Assembly: GCA_017527825.1 (NCBI GenBank)
Contig: JAFXPO010000016.1
Location: 87,568 to 151,567 of the forward strand
Direction of reading: 5' to 3'
DNA: 64,000 nucleotides
Origin: Oscillospiraceae bacterium
Lineage (GTDB): Bacteria; Bacillota; Clostridia; Oscillospirales; Oscillospiraceae
Shown here piece by piece: positions 23,638-33,888 of this stretch. Numbering within the stretch: the stretch's first letter is position 1; the number at the start of each line of letters is the position of its first letter. A program made the translations under genes and the position numbers. The notes under the pieces are model-generated. The model saw only the letters and a program-made list of their open reading frames with translations. It ran no database searches and was not told the origin of the DNA.

Positions 23638-24603
23638 TTATTCCTGTTTTTCCTCCGTCGTCTCCGCCGGAGCGTTTTTCTTTTTACGGGCAAACAGCTT
23701 CCCCTTCTTGCGGAGGATCAGCTTCACGATCAGCACCGCCGCAGCGGCAATGACGAGCAGCGTCAGCCAGCTGTACGCCAGCATCTCCGCGGCGTCCTCC
23801 AGGAAGTCGCCGAAGTCGCGCAGACCGTCGCGGAAGGCGCGACCGATGCGCTGACCGAAGGTGAGCGGGGCGCTGTCCTGCTCCGAGACCTTGTAGACCT
23901 CCTGCAAGGTGACGTAGATTGTGGAATAGTCGATCAGCGCGTCGTAGTGGCGCAGCTCGCCGGAGAGGGATTCGATCTGGTACTCGGTGTCGGAAATCGC
24001 GCTCTCCAGCGTGATGATGTCCTCCATCACCTCGGCGCGGCTCAAAAGCTCCTGCAAGCGGTCGAGCTTGATCTTTGCGGTTTCGAGGCGGGACTCCATG
24101 TCGTAATAGCGCTCGCTGACGTTCTCCGCGCTCTGGGTCTGGTAGCGCACGCGGCACAGCTCGCCGATCTGGTGCAGGAACGTGTCAAACTGCGCCGCCG
24201 GCACGCGGACGGTGTAGCTGGCGCTGCGGTAGCCGGAGGAATAGTTGTTGCTGCTCTGCTCCTCAAAGTAACCGCCCAGCTGGTTGGTCAGCGTCACAAT
24301 GTCGCTCTGCGCCTTTTCGTACTCGGTGGTCTCCAGCTCCAGATTGGCGCGGTAGATCATCTTGACGCTCTCAGGCACGTTCGCGCGAGTGCTGTTCACC
24401 GTGTCTCCGTTCTTCGACGCCGTCTCCATCGGCATCTCGGCGTCCCAGTAGTAGGCGTCCTCCTCGGCCGCGGCCACGCTGTCGGCGGTGCCGTAGTACG
24501 CCGTGCCGCCGCTGGCGGAATTCCCCGGCGCGGCGCCGCCGCAGGCGCTCAGGCTGAGCGTCAGCACAAGGGTCAGCAGGATCGCAATGTTTCTTCTTTT
24601 CAT
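23638..24603 (-). CDS. DUF4349 lipoprotein
   Basis: 321 residues. The lipobox LSLSAC places the lipid-modified Cys near residue 21. A low-complexity spacer is followed by the DUF4349 region (about 85-270), which contains a coiled coil (SRLETAKIKLDRLQELLSRA), and a C-terminal transmembrane helix (about 275-297) with a basic cytoplasmic end. A protein held by both a lipid and a C-terminal helix is typical of DUF4349; function unknown. The ATG at 24603 follows GAGGTGG; seven upstream codons were discarded. Confidence 0.88.
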   Translation of the reverse strand: MKRRNIAILLTLVLTLSLSACGGAAPGNSASGGTAYYGTADSVAAAEEDAYYWDAEMPMETASKNGDTVNSTRANVPESVKMIYRANLELETTEYEKAQSDIVTLTNQLGGYFEEQSSNNYSSGYRSASYTVRVPAAQFDTFLHQIGELCRVRYQTQSAENVSERYYDMESRLETAKIKLDRLQELLSRAEVMEDIITLESAISDTEYQIESLSGELRHYDALIDYSTIYVTLQEVYKVSEQDSAPLTFGQRIGRAFRDGLRDFGDFLEDAAEMLAYSWLTLLVIAAAAVLIVKLILRKKGKLFARKKKNAPAETTEEKQE

Positions 24604-24677
24604 CTCATCCACCTCAAATCTCATATTTTGGGGCTTGCTGATCGGTTAGACGCCGCCAGAACGAAAAGGTTCCCTCG

Positions 24678-25253
24678 TTACTCCAATTCGTCCAGCGTCA
24701 TGGAAAAGCTGTCGAGACAGTGGGCGAGGAAGTAATCCAGCTCCGGCAGGTGCATGTCCGCCATCGCGCGGTAGGTCTGCTCCGCGGCGCGTTTGAACTC
24801 GTGGTTGCCCGCTTTCAATTCCTCGATGCACTTAATGTAGGCGGAGAGCTTGTCCGCCGCCTTGACGAGGCGGCGGATGTCCTCGTCCTCCTCGTAGAGC
24901 ACGGGGCGATAGGTCGCCCGCAGCTGCTCCGGCAAAAGCGAGATCAGCTTGTCCGCGGCGACGCGCTCCACTTTTTTGTAGCTGTTTTTGATCTCCGGGT
25001 TATAGTACTTGATGGGCGTCGGCATGTCGCCGGTGATGATCTCCGTCGCGTCGTGGTAGAGGGCGCACACCGCCACCTGCCCCGCGTCGATCCGTCCGCC
25101 GAACACCTCGTTGCGGATCACCGCCAGCGCGTGCGCCAGCACCGCTACCATGTGGCTGTGCTCCTGTACGTTCTCGGAAAAGCTGTTGCGCATCAGCGCC
25201 CAGCGCGGGATATAGCGCATCCGGCTGATGTATGCGAAAAAATGACTCTTCAT
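24678..25253 (-). CDS. yfbR: 5'-deoxynucleotidase, HD domain (YfbR-like)
   Basis: 191 residues. HD-domain metal ligands are visible: His in NVQEHSHMVA (about 29-38), HD in ALYHDATEII (about 64-73), and a late Asp in KAADKLSAY (about 135). YfbR removes phosphate from deoxyribonucleoside 5'-monophosphates. The start overlaps the mtaB stop as ATGA, so translation is coupled. Confidence 0.92.
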   Translation of the reverse strand: MKSHFFAYISRMRYIPRWALMRNSFSENVQEHSHMVAVLAHALAVIRNEVFGGRIDAGQVAVCALYHDATEIITGDMPTPIKYYNPEIKNSYKKVERVAADKLISLLPEQLRATYRPVLYEEDEDIRRLVKAADKLSAYIKCIEELKAGNHEFKRAAEQTYRAMADMHLPELDYFLAHCLDSFSMTLDELE

Positions 25254-26542
25254 CGTGTTTCCTCCAAAGCGCCGCGCAGCCGCTCCCCGTCGCGGCGGAG
25301 AATGCGCACGGCGCGTACTTCGTTCTGCAAGCCCGCGTCCTCCACGAGTACCTCCGTGTAGTTGGGCGCGTGTCCCGCGCTGCCCTCGGTCTCCGCGCCT
25401 TCAAAAAGCACGGGGAGCGTTTTGCCCACGCAGCGGTCCAGATAAGCGGTCTTCATCGCGCGGGCGACCTCCGCGGCGCGGGCGGCGCGTTCCTCCTTCA
25501 CCGATTTTTCCACCTGCGCCATCTCCGCCGCCTTCGTGCCGGGGCGGATGGAGTACGGGAAGATGTGCATGTCCGCGAAGGCGCAACGCTCAATGAACAC
25601 GAGCGTCTCAGCGAACTCCGACTCCGTCTCCTCCGGGAAGCCGGTGATGAGATCGGTGGTGATGGCGGGATCGTCAAAAAACTCCCGCAGCAGCGCGCAG
25701 GATTCCAGATACCGCGCGGTGTCGTAGCGGCGGTTCATGCGCCGGAGCGTCGCGTCGCAGCCGGACTGGAGCGAGAGGTGGAAGTGCGGGCAGAGGTTGG
25801 GAAGCTTCGACGAGCGTTCGCAAAATTCCCGCGTGACAGTGCGCGGCTCCAGCGAACCGAGGCGCACGCGCGTCGCCGGCGCGGCGCGGCACACCAGCTC
25901 GACGAGGTCGATAAGCCCCACGTTCCCCGGCAGGTCGCGCCCGTAGGAGGATATCTCGATGCCGGTGAGCACGATTTCGCGGTAACCCTCCGCCGCGAGC
26001 TTTTTGACCTGCGCCTCCGCCTCCGCCATGGGCAGTGAGCGCACCGGTCCGCGGGCAAAGGGGATGATGCAGTACGAGCAGAAGTTGACGCAGCCATCCT
26101 CCACCTTGAGCATGGCGCGGGTACGCGCCGCCATGCCGCCGGCGGGGAGAATCTCAAATTCGCGGCGGTGCAGCGCGTCGTCCAGATGGACGAGGCGCGT
26201 CTTTTCCGCCGCCGCTTTTTCCACGAGGTCGAGGAAGCCTCCTCGGTCGTTGGTGCCCGCGAGCACGTCCACCGCCAGCGCCTCCACGTCGTCGGGGTGG
26301 GTCTGGGCGTAGCAGCCGCAGGCGGCGATGACCGCCGCCGGGTTGCGGGTTCTGGCGCGGCGAAGCATCTGGCGCGACTTCTTGTCGCTGACGGCGGTCA
26401 CGGAGCAGGTGTTGACGATGTAGGCGTCCGCTTCGTCCTCAAAGTCGACCAGGCGGTGTCCGCGCCGCAGCAGCTCCTGCTCAATGGCTTGCGTTTCATA
26501 TTGGTTCACCTTGCAGCCCAAGGTGCAGATTGCGATTCGCAT
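25250..26542 (-). CDS. mtaB: tRNA (t6A37) methylthiotransferase MtaB
   Basis: 430 residues. N-terminal UPF0004 domain with cysteines in CTLGCKVNQ (6-14), NTCSVT (44-49) and CGCY (75-78); radical-SAM CxxxCxxC as CSYCIIP with the upstream VNFC (about 150-160); a C-terminal TRAM domain. It converts t6A37 to ms2t6A37 in ANN-decoding tRNAs. CTLGCKVNQYETQ and the family length separate MtaB from MiaB and RimO. First gene of the minus-strand run that continues with yfbR. Interestingly, trmO at 39830, which acts on the same t6A37, is in this window too. Confidence 0.95.
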   Translation of the reverse strand: MRIAICTLGCKVNQYETQAIEQELLRRGHRLVDFEDEADAYIVNTCSVTAVSDKKSRQMLRRARTRNPAAVIAACGCYAQTHPDDVEALAVDVLAGTNDRGGFLDLVEKAAAEKTRLVHLDDALHRREFEILPAGGMAARTRAMLKVEDGCVNFCSYCIIPFARGPVRSLPMAEAEAQVKKLAAEGYREIVLTGIEISSYGRDLPGNVGLIDLVELVCRAAPATRVRLGSLEPRTVTREFCERSSKLPNLCPHFHLSLQSGCDATLRRMNRRYDTARYLESCALLREFFDDPAITTDLITGFPEETESEFAETLVFIERCAFADMHIFPYSIRPGTKAAEMAQVEKSVKEERAARAAEVARAMKTAYLDRCVGKTLPVLFEGAETEGSAGHAPNYTEVLVEDAGLQNEVRAVRILRRDGERLRGALEETR

Positions 26543-26554
26543 AGGGCTTCCCTC

Positions 26555-26583
26555 TTGCTTTTATCTCTGGATTTTTATATAAT
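26555..26583 (+). promoter_or_regulatory. Promoter for the sel1-cysteine desulfurase-MATE operon
   Basis: TTGCTT (26555-26560) and TATAAT (26578-26583) with 17 bases between, 50 bases before the Sel1 gene. Confidence 0.7.
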
Positions 26584-26632
26584 TGTACTGTTGTTTTGCC
26601 AAAGATGCAAGCACAAAAGAAAGGAACGCACC

Positions 26633-27262
26633 ATGCCAGATCAGACCATCGACTACACCGAGGGCTTACGGCTCTTTTACTTAAAGAAGTACGGCGAGGC
26701 GCTGCCCCGCCTTCTCCGCGCCGCCGAGGCGGGCGACGTCAAATCCCAGCACTTTGTCGCCATGCTCTACGAAAACGGCAACGGCGTCGAGCGCGATCTC
26801 GAAAAGGCGGCGTACTGGTACCGCCGCACCGCCGAGTCCGGTGACCGCGAGGCAATGCTGACCTACGCCATGATCCGCGCCCTCGGCAAGGGCACCGACG
26901 CCGACATCGCCGACGCCTGCCACTGGGCGTCGCAGTCCCTCCACGACGGCAACGAGAAAGCGCGACAGACGCTCTCCATCCTCCGCGCACAGGCGCAGGA
27001 CGCCGTCGCCGACGCGACGGCGGCGTTTTCCGCCGCCCACAAGACCGGCGACACCGACGAAGCGCTGCGCCAGCTCCGCGTCGCGGCGGAGTGCGGCAGC
27101 GCGGGGGCGCAGTTCGCGCTGTTCCAACTGCTTTACGACGGGCAGGGCGATCTGCCCGCCGACAAGGTCGCGGCGCTGTTGTGGCTGCGGGACGCGGCGG
27201 AGCAGGGTCACGCCGAGGCGCAATCGCTGCTTGCCGCCTACACCGGCGGAGGGCAGGCATGA
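26633..27262 (+). CDS. Sel1-repeat protein
   Basis: 209 residues, essentially all alpha-alpha Sel1-like repeats: for example ALPRLLRAAEAGDVKSQHFV, AAYWYRRTAESGDREAM and ALLWLRDAAEQGHAEAQSLL, plus a shorter one around 140-160. Such solenoids mediate protein-protein contacts; there is no signal peptide, so it is cytoplasmic. AAAGGAACG precedes the ATG. Its stop overlaps the ATG of the cysteine desulfurase (ATGA), so it may be an adaptor for that enzyme, which is inference from position only. Confidence 0.88.
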   Translation: MPDQTIDYTEGLRLFYLKKYGEALPRLLRAAEAGDVKSQHFVAMLYENGNGVERDLEKAAYWYRRTAESGDREAMLTYAMIRALGKGTDADIADACHWASQSLHDGNEKARQTLSILRAQAQDAVADATAAFSAAHKTGDTDEALRQLRVAAECGSAGAQFALFQLLYDGQGDLPADKVAALLWLRDAAEQGHAEAQSLLAAYTGGGQA

Positions 27263-28392
27263 TCTACCTCGATCACGCCGCCACCACACCCGTGCCGGTC
27301 GAGGTCGCGGACGCGGTGCGGAACGCGCTGGTGGAGCAGTTCGGCAACCCCAGTTCGCAGTACGGTATTGGCAGGGAAGCAAAAGCCCTTGTCGCCCGCT
27401 GCCGCGAATCCGTCGCGCGGGCGCTGGGCTGTGAAGCGCCGCGCCTTGTCTTCACCTCCTGCGGCACGGAGAGCGACAACTTCGCCATCCGCCTCGCCGC
27501 ATGGCAGGGACGGCACGCGGGCAGGCACATCATCACCACCGCCGTGGAGCACAGCGCGGTGCTGGAGCCTTGCCGCCAGTTGGAGCAGGAGGGCTATAGC
27601 ATCACTTACTTAAAGCCCGACAAGAGCGGCAATATCACCGCCGCGCAGGTGGCGGAGGCGCTGCGGTCGGACACGGTTCTGGTGTCCGTCATGCTGGTGA
27701 ACAACGAGACCGGCTGCGTGTTCCCACTGCGGGAGATCGCAGACACGCTGAACGCCGCCCATTCCAAGGCGCTGCTGCACACCGACGCGGTGCAGGGCTT
27801 TTTGAAGGTTCCCTTCCGCGCGGACACGCTCGGCGCCGATCTCATCTCCATCAGCGGTCATAAGATCGGCGCGCCGAAGGGCGTGGGCGCGCTCTATCTC
27901 GGTGAGCGGGTCAGGAATCCGCGCCCCCTGCTTGCCGGCGGCGGACAGGAAAACGGTCTGCGCTCCGGCACGGAGGCGACCGCGCAGCTCGCGGGCTTCG
28001 CCAAAGCGGTGGAGCTGCGCGGCGCGAACCTCGAAGCGTCACTCGCGCACATGGCGGAAATCAAGGCATACGCCCTGGAGCGTCTTCTCGCCATCGACGG
28101 CGTAACGCGGGTCGGCAACGGCAACGCGCCGCACGTCCTCGCGATCTCGCTGGCGGGCTATCCGTCGGCGAACGTGGTGGAGGATCTGGGCGCGCAGGGC
28201 ATCTGCATCAGCGCGGGCAGCGCCTGCCACCGGGGCAAGGCGAGCCACGTCTACGAGGCGATGAACCTGCCGAAGAAGGTCAAGGCGGGCGTGCTGCGCG
28301 TGAGCTTCGGTCCGGAAACGCAAAAGAGCGACATTGACGCGCTGGCGTCGGCGCTCAAGAACCACCGCGACACGCGGTTTCCGATGCTATGA
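27259..28392 (+). CDS. Cysteine desulfurase (NifS/IscS-like)
   Basis: 377 residues, PLP fold-type I. MIYLDHAATTPV starts the protein, the PLP lysine is in SISGHKIGAPKG (about 195-206) and the catalytic Cys in SAGSACHRGK (about 316-325), a loop form typical of NifS/IscS-type enzymes. It takes sulfur from cysteine as persulfide for Fe-S clusters or tRNA thiolation. No IscU or MnmA is adjacent; the partners are sel1 (overlapping) and a MATE gene (overlapping by four bases). Sulfur for MtaB and the many Fe-S enzymes here could be its use. Confidence 0.95.
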   Translation: MIYLDHAATTPVPVEVADAVRNALVEQFGNPSSQYGIGREAKALVARCRESVARALGCEAPRLVFTSCGTESDNFAIRLAAWQGRHAGRHIITTAVEHSAVLEPCRQLEQEGYSITYLKPDKSGNITAAQVAEALRSDTVLVSVMLVNNETGCVFPLREIADTLNAAHSKALLHTDAVQGFLKVPFRADTLGADLISISGHKIGAPKGVGALYLGERVRNPRPLLAGGGQENGLRSGTEATAQLAGFAKAVELRGANLEASLAHMAEIKAYALERLLAIDGVTRVGNGNAPHVLAISLAGYPSANVVEDLGAQGICISAGSACHRGKASHVYEAMNLPKKVKAGVLRVSFGPETQKSDIDALASALKNHRDTRFPML

Positions 28393-29774
28393 GCAAGCGG
28401 TTTTCGTATTTACAGCAGCCGCGCGGCTTTTATAAGCGAGTGTTCTTCCTCGCCTTGCCCGTGGTGCTGCAAAACCTCATCACCACCTCCCTCGGCTTCA
28501 TGGACACGTTCATGGTGGGCTTGCTGGGCAGCGAGGAAATGTCCGCGGTGACGGTGGCGAACACACCGATCTTCATCATGCAGTTGCTGCTCTTCGGATT
28601 GCAAAGCGGCTCCGGCGTGCTCATCAGCCAATACTGGGGCAAGAACGACCGCGCGTCCATCTCCCGCGTGCTGGGCATCGGTCTGTATGCCGCGCTGGGG
28701 ATCGCGTCCCTCTTTGCGCTGCTCACCGCGTTTGCGCCCGCGCGGATTTTAGGGCTGATCACCGACAACCAGCGGCTCATTGCCCTGGCAGCGCCGTACC
28801 TGCGCATCGTCGGCGTATCCTATGGGTTTGACGCGCTGGCGTCCATCTACATCGGCATGCAGCGCAGCACCGAAAACCCGGTGTTCGGCATGGCGGTGTT
28901 CATGACCTCCACCGCCGTCAACACGCTGGGGAACTACATTCTGATCTTCGGCAAACTCGGCGCGCCCGCCCTCGGCATTGTCGGCGCGGCGACGGCGACG
29001 CTCACCGCCCGCGTGCTGGAGCTGGTGATCTGCGTCGTGTACCTGCTGCGCGACCGGCGGCTGCCGCCGGTTCCCCGCTGCGTGCTCTGCCCCGGCGGAG
29101 CGATGCTGCGCTCCTTTATCAAGTATTCCACGCCGGTGCTGACGAACGAGACCCTTTGGGGACTCGGCACCTCGATGTACACGGCCATCATGGGTCACAT
29201 GCGCATCAGCACCGATATCATCGCCGCCTACACCGTGGCGGGCGCGATCGACCGCGTCATCGTCGCGGCGGTGTTCGGTCTCGCCGCGGCGGCGGGTGTG
29301 ATCGTCGGCAAGGAGGTCGGCAGCGGCAACCGCGACGGCGTGCAGGACATCGGCAGGGCGCTGTGCTTCGTGGCGCTGTGCCTCGGCGTGGGGATTGGCG
29401 GCACGGAGCAGGCGCTCTACTGGGGCGCGGTGCGTCCCGCGCTGCTGCCGCTGTTCCACCTCTCGCCGCTTGCGGCGCGTCTGTGCTCGACGCTCGTGTG
29501 CTGCTACTCTGCCATGGCGCCGGTGATGGCGTTTGCCACCGTCGTGATCGTGGGCGTGCTTCGCGCCGGCGGGGACGTGCGGGCGTCACTGCTCATCGAC
29601 CTCATCCCGCTCTGGTGTGTCGCGATCCCGCTGACCGCGCTCACCGCGCTGGCGCTGGACGCGCCGGTGGTGGTCGTGTGCGTGGCGATGACCTCCGAGT
29701 CTGCGTTCAAGCTCGTGCCGGGACTGCTCCGCCTGCACTCCGGCAAATGGGTTCACGACGTAACAAGCGCGTGA
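28389..29774 (+). CDS. MATE family efflux transporter
   Basis: 461 residues, twelve hydrophobic helices in two halves, with LPVVLQNLITTSLGFMDTF near residues 20-38 as the family's first-helix signature. It begins within the cysteine desulfurase stop (ATGA) and ends at a strong terminator, closing the three-gene operon. Substrate not predictable. Confidence 0.93.
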   Translation: MSKRFSYLQQPRGFYKRVFFLALPVVLQNLITTSLGFMDTFMVGLLGSEEMSAVTVANTPIFIMQLLLFGLQSGSGVLISQYWGKNDRASISRVLGIGLYAALGIASLFALLTAFAPARILGLITDNQRLIALAAPYLRIVGVSYGFDALASIYIGMQRSTENPVFGMAVFMTSTAVNTLGNYILIFGKLGAPALGIVGAATATLTARVLELVICVVYLLRDRRLPPVPRCVLCPGGAMLRSFIKYSTPVLTNETLWGLGTSMYTAIMGHMRISTDIIAAYTVAGAIDRVIVAAVFGLAAAAGVIVGKEVGSGNRDGVQDIGRALCFVALCLGVGIGGTEQALYWGAVRPALLPLFHLSPLAARLCSTLVCCYSAMAPVMAFATVVIVGVLRAGGDVRASLLIDLIPLWCVAIPLTALTALALDAPVVVVCVAMTSESAFKLVPGLLRLHSGKWVHDVTSA

Positions 29775-29810
29775 CAAAAAGAACCGCTCATGCGAGCGGT
29801 TCTTTTTGTC
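29773..29810. terminator. Bidirectional rho-independent terminator
   Basis: GACAAAAAGAACCGCT pairs with AGCGGTTCTTTTTGTC, a 16-base perfect stem between convergent MATE and symporter genes. Confidence 0.9.
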
Positions 29811-29818
29811 GGGACTGC

Positions 29819-31051
<1,233 letters not shown>

Positions 31052-31449
31052 TTTCCCACACACTCCTATTCTTAATATTTGGCGGCACACATCCGCCAGG
31101 TTGGGTACAGCATAGCACATTTATTTATTATGCACAATACTTATTGAAAAATTGTATGATGAATTGTTTAACTTTATGACGCGATTTCCGATTTTGGCTG
31201 TTCCGTCCATAGTTTGTGCGAAATTCGCCCCGTTTCTTGGGCAAAATCCCATCTTGCAATTTGAGTCGCTTTCCAGTATCCTTAGAAAAAATCCGGCAGG
31301 GAGGTACGCACATGACCCGTCTTCACGCCATGTCGCTGTTTCACGCCCTTGCCGTTTCTATTTATATTGATATGGTTCCTTATCGTCGGTAATGTTACCG
31401 GCGTTCTTTTTTACCCCAAACCACCCACTGACAGAGAAGGAGAGATGAC
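31052..31449 (+). other. Intergenic region between symporter and uracil permease
   Basis: About 400 bases, AT-richer than the surroundings, holding divergent 5' regions. The right part contains a short leader-type frame (31312-31392) and a small inverted repeat at its stop codon (CGGTAA / TTACCG, 31387-31400) followed by TTCTTTTTT, which could act as a weak attenuator in front of uraA. I see no riboswitch that I can name and no further gene. Confidence 0.5.
31312..31392 (+). CDS. Possible 26-aa leader peptide upstream of uracil permease
   Basis: ATG preceded by GGGAGG at eight bases, encoding MTRLHAMSLFHALAVSIYID and six more residues, and ending at 31392, inside the small inverted repeat that precedes a T-run. 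The arrangement recalls attenuation leaders of pyrimidine genes, where translation or transcription pausing controls read-through. Evidence is only the ribosome site and position. Confidence 0.35.
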   Translation: MTRLHAMSLFHALAVSIYIDMVPYRR

Positions 31450-32787
31450 ATGAAAAAGCAACTCGGACAGGAAGCCATCTACGACGCCCGCGAACTGGGC
31501 ATGCCCCGGATGCTGGTGCTCGGACTTCAACACCTCTTCGCCATGTTCGGCGCGACGGTGCTCGTCCCCATCCTCGTGCAGGGCTACGGTCTGCCGCTGA
31601 GCATCCAGACCACGCTGCTCTTCGCCGGTCTCGGCACGCTGCTGTTCCACGTCTGCACGAAGTTCAAGGTTCCCGCGTTCCTCGGCTCGTCCTTTGCCTA
31701 CCTCGGCGGCTTCGCGGCGGTGGCGAACCTCGACGCCGGCAAGTACGCGACCATGAGTCCCGACGACAAGCTCGCCTACGCCCTCGGCGGCATCGTGGTG
31801 GCGGGTCTTCTGTACCTCGTCCTCGCGCTGCTCTTCAAGGTCCTCGGCGCGTGGAAGGTCATGCGCTACTTCCCGCCCATCGTCACCGGCCCCATGATCA
31901 TCATGATCGGACTCAACCTCGCGGGCAGCGCCATCGGCAACGCCAGCACCAACTGGGCTCTCGCGCTGGTCGCCATCGCGGTCATCATCGTCGCGAACAT
32001 CTGGGGCAAGGGCATGATCAAGATCATCCCGATCCTCCTCGGCGTGGTCGTCAGCTATATCGTCGCGCTGATCTTCGGTCAGGTGGACTTCTCCGCCGTG
32101 CATGACGCGAGCCTGATCGGTCTTCAGAAAATCACCATCGCGAAGTTCGACCTCACCTCCATCCTCGTCATGGCGCCCATCGCCATCGCCGCCATGATGG
32201 AGCACATCGGCGACGTGTCCGCCATCTCCTCCACCACCGGCAACAACTTCATCTCTGATCCCGGTCTGCACCGCACCCTCGTCGGCGACGGTCTCGCCAC
32301 CGCGCTCGCCGGCTTCTTCGGCGGTCCGGCGAACACCACCTACGGCGAGAATACCGGCGTGCTGGCGCTCTCCCGCGTGTACGACCCCCGCGTCATCCGT
32401 CTCGCGGCGATCTACGCCATCATCCTCTCCTTCTCCCCGAAGTTTGACGCGCTGGTGAACTCCATCCCCGCGGCGATCGTGGGCGGCGTCAGCTTCATCC
32501 TCTACGGCATGATCTCCGCGGTGGGCGTGCGCAACATCGTCGAGAACCGCGTCGACCTCACCAAGTCCCGCAACCTCATCATCGCGGCGGTGATGTTCGT
32601 CAGCGGTCTGGGCTTCAGCTCCACCGGCGGTCTCACGTTCATGATCGGCGACGCGGCGGTGACCCTCACCGGTCTCGCCATCGCGGCGCTGGCGGGCGTG
32701 CTGCTCAACGCCATCCTTCCCGGCAACGACTACGAGTTCGGCGCGACCGAGAACGCCGACAAGGCGGCGGACCTGGGCAGCTACTAA
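31450..32787 (+). CDS. uraA: Uracil permease (NCS2 family)
   Basis: 445 residues with about fourteen helices, as in UraA. Marker segments: PRMLVLGLQHLFAMFGATVL (about 17-36), MEHIGDVSAISS (about 238-249, the substrate-binding Glu), and GGPANTTYGENTGVLALS (about 288-305), which is highly characteristic of uracil permeases. Imports uracil with protons. AGAAGGAGAG precedes the ATG. It is monocistronic and ends in a terminator. Confidence 0.95.
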   Translation: MKKQLGQEAIYDARELGMPRMLVLGLQHLFAMFGATVLVPILVQGYGLPLSIQTTLLFAGLGTLLFHVCTKFKVPAFLGSSFAYLGGFAAVANLDAGKYATMSPDDKLAYALGGIVVAGLLYLVLALLFKVLGAWKVMRYFPPIVTGPMIIMIGLNLAGSAIGNASTNWALALVAIAVIIVANIWGKGMIKIIPILLGVVVSYIVALIFGQVDFSAVHDASLIGLQKITIAKFDLTSILVMAPIAIAAMMEHIGDVSAISSTTGNNFISDPGLHRTLVGDGLATALAGFFGGPANTTYGENTGVLALSRVYDPRVIRLAAIYAIILSFSPKFDALVNSIPAAIVGGVSFILYGMISAVGVRNIVENRVDLTKSRNLIIAAVMFVSGLGFSSTGGLTFMIGDAAVTLTGLAIAALAGVLLNAILPGNDYEFGATENADKAADLGSY

Positions 32788-32800
32788 GCACACAAGCAAA

Positions 32801-32834
32801 AAAGAGGAATCGCAACGCGATTCCTCTTTTTTTC
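32801..32834. terminator. Bidirectional rho-independent terminator
   Basis: AGAGGAATCGC (32803-32813) pairs with GCGATTCCTCT (32817-32827), with A and T runs on either side, between convergent uraA and cysK. Confidence 0.88.
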
Positions 32835-33767
32835 TTAGTCCGCGAACATCGGCGTGGACAGATACCGGTCGCCGGTGTCGGGCAGCAGCACCACGATGGT
32901 CTTGCCCTTATTCTCCGGTCGTTTCGCCAGCTCAATCGCCGCCCAGACCGCCGCGCCGGAGCTGATGCCCACCAGCACGCCCTCGCTGCGGCCGATGCGT
33001 TTGCCCGTGGCAAAGGCGTCCTCGTTCGTGACGGTGACGACCTCGTCGTAGAGCTTGGTGTCCAGCACCTCCGGCACGAAGCCCGCGCCGATGCCCTGAA
33101 TCTTGTGCGAACCCGCCCTGCCCTCGCTCAGCACCGGGGAGTCCGCCGGTTCCACGGCGACAAGCTGTACGCCGGGATTCTGCTCGCGCAGGTACCTTCC
33201 CGTGCCGGTCAGCGTGCCGCCGGTGCCGACGCCGGAGACGAAAATGTCGACCTTGCCGTCGGTGTCGCGCCAGATTTCCGGGCCGGTGGTCTCGTAGTGT
33301 GCCTGTGGGTTGGCGGGATTGACAAACTGCCCCGCCACAAAGCTGTGGGGAATCTCCTTCGCCAGCTGCTCCGCCTTCTCGATGGCGCCCTTCATACCCT
33401 TCGCGCCCTCGGTAAGCTCCAGCTCCGCGCCGTAGGCGCGCATAAGCTGGCGGCGCTCCACGGACATGGTCTCCGGCATGACGATGATGATGCGATAGCC
33501 CCGCGCGGCGGCGACGGCGGCAAGACCGATGCCTGTGTTGCCGGAGGTCGGCTCGATGATGGTTGCGCCGGGCTTCAGCCTGCCGCTTCGCTCGGCGTCG
33601 TCGATCATCGCCTTGCCGATGCGGTCCTTGACGGAGCCGGCGGGATTGAAATATTCGAGCTTGGCGAGGATCGTCGCCTGCAAGCCTTCTTCGCGTTCGA
33701 TGCGCTTGAGCTCCAGCAGCGGAGTGTTGCCGATCAGCTGATCGGCGGAGGTGTAGATGTTCGCCAT
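32835..33767 (-). CDS. cysK: Cysteine synthase A
   Basis: 310 residues, the CysK length. IGNTPLLEL near the start, PLP lysine in [11 protein letters not shown] (about 40-50), the substrate loop [11 protein letters not shown] (about 73-83) and the phosphate-binding [10 protein letters not shown] (about 181-190). It makes cysteine from O-acetylserine and sulfide. A strong promoter with an overlapping palindrome lies just upstream, and no serine acetyltransferase is adjacent. AAAGGAAG precedes the ATG. Confidence 0.97.
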   Translation of the reverse strand: MANIYTSADQLIGNTPLLELKRIEREEGLQATILAKLEYFNPAGSVKDRIGKAMIDDAERSGRLKPGATIIEPTSGNTGIGLAAVAAARGYRIIIVMPETMSVERRQLMRAYGAELELTEGAKGMKGAIEKAEQLAKEIPHSFVAGQFVNPANPQAHYETTGPEIWRDTDGKVDIFVSGVGTGGTLTGTGRYLREQNPGVQLVAVEPADSPVLSEGRAGSHKIQGIGAGFVPEVLDTKLYDEVVTVTNEDAFATGKRIGRSEGVLVGISSGAAVWAAIELAKRPENKGKTIVVLLPDTGDRYLSTPMFAD

Positions 33768-33798
33768 AACGATTGCTTCCTTTCGAAATGATGGCGTC

Positions 33799-33833
33799 AG
33801 TATAACCTATAAATCCTATGTTGTCAATAGGTT
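33799..33833 (-). promoter_or_regulatory. cysK promoter with overlapping inverted repeats
   Basis: On the minus strand, TTGACA (33822-33827) and TATACT (33799-33804) are 17 bases apart. Nested palindromes cover the -35 and spacer: AACCTAT (33804-33810) with ATAGGTT (33827-33833), and CCTAT (33815-33819) with ATAGG (33827-33831). The layout suggests a repressor site responding to sulfur or cysteine status; CymR or another Rrf2-type regulator is a guess. Confidence 0.7.
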
Positions 33834-33855
33834 TTGTGAGATTTTTTGAGCGCGC

Positions 33856-33882
33856 GAAAAAGCGCCGCCCGCGGGCGGCGCT
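33856..33882 (-). terminator. Rho-independent terminator of the GH2-GT-GPH-HAD operon
   Basis: AAGCGCCGCCC pairs with GGGCGGCGCTT with a tiny loop and a T-run on the minus strand, seven bases after the HAD gene stop. Confidence 0.82.
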
Positions 33883-33888
33883 TCTCGA

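Noticed and set aside
31152..31370. A 72-codon frame on + and a 61-codon frame on - upstream of uracil permease
   Set aside because: No ribosome sites and no familiar sequence; only the 26-codon frame at 31312 has a good site.
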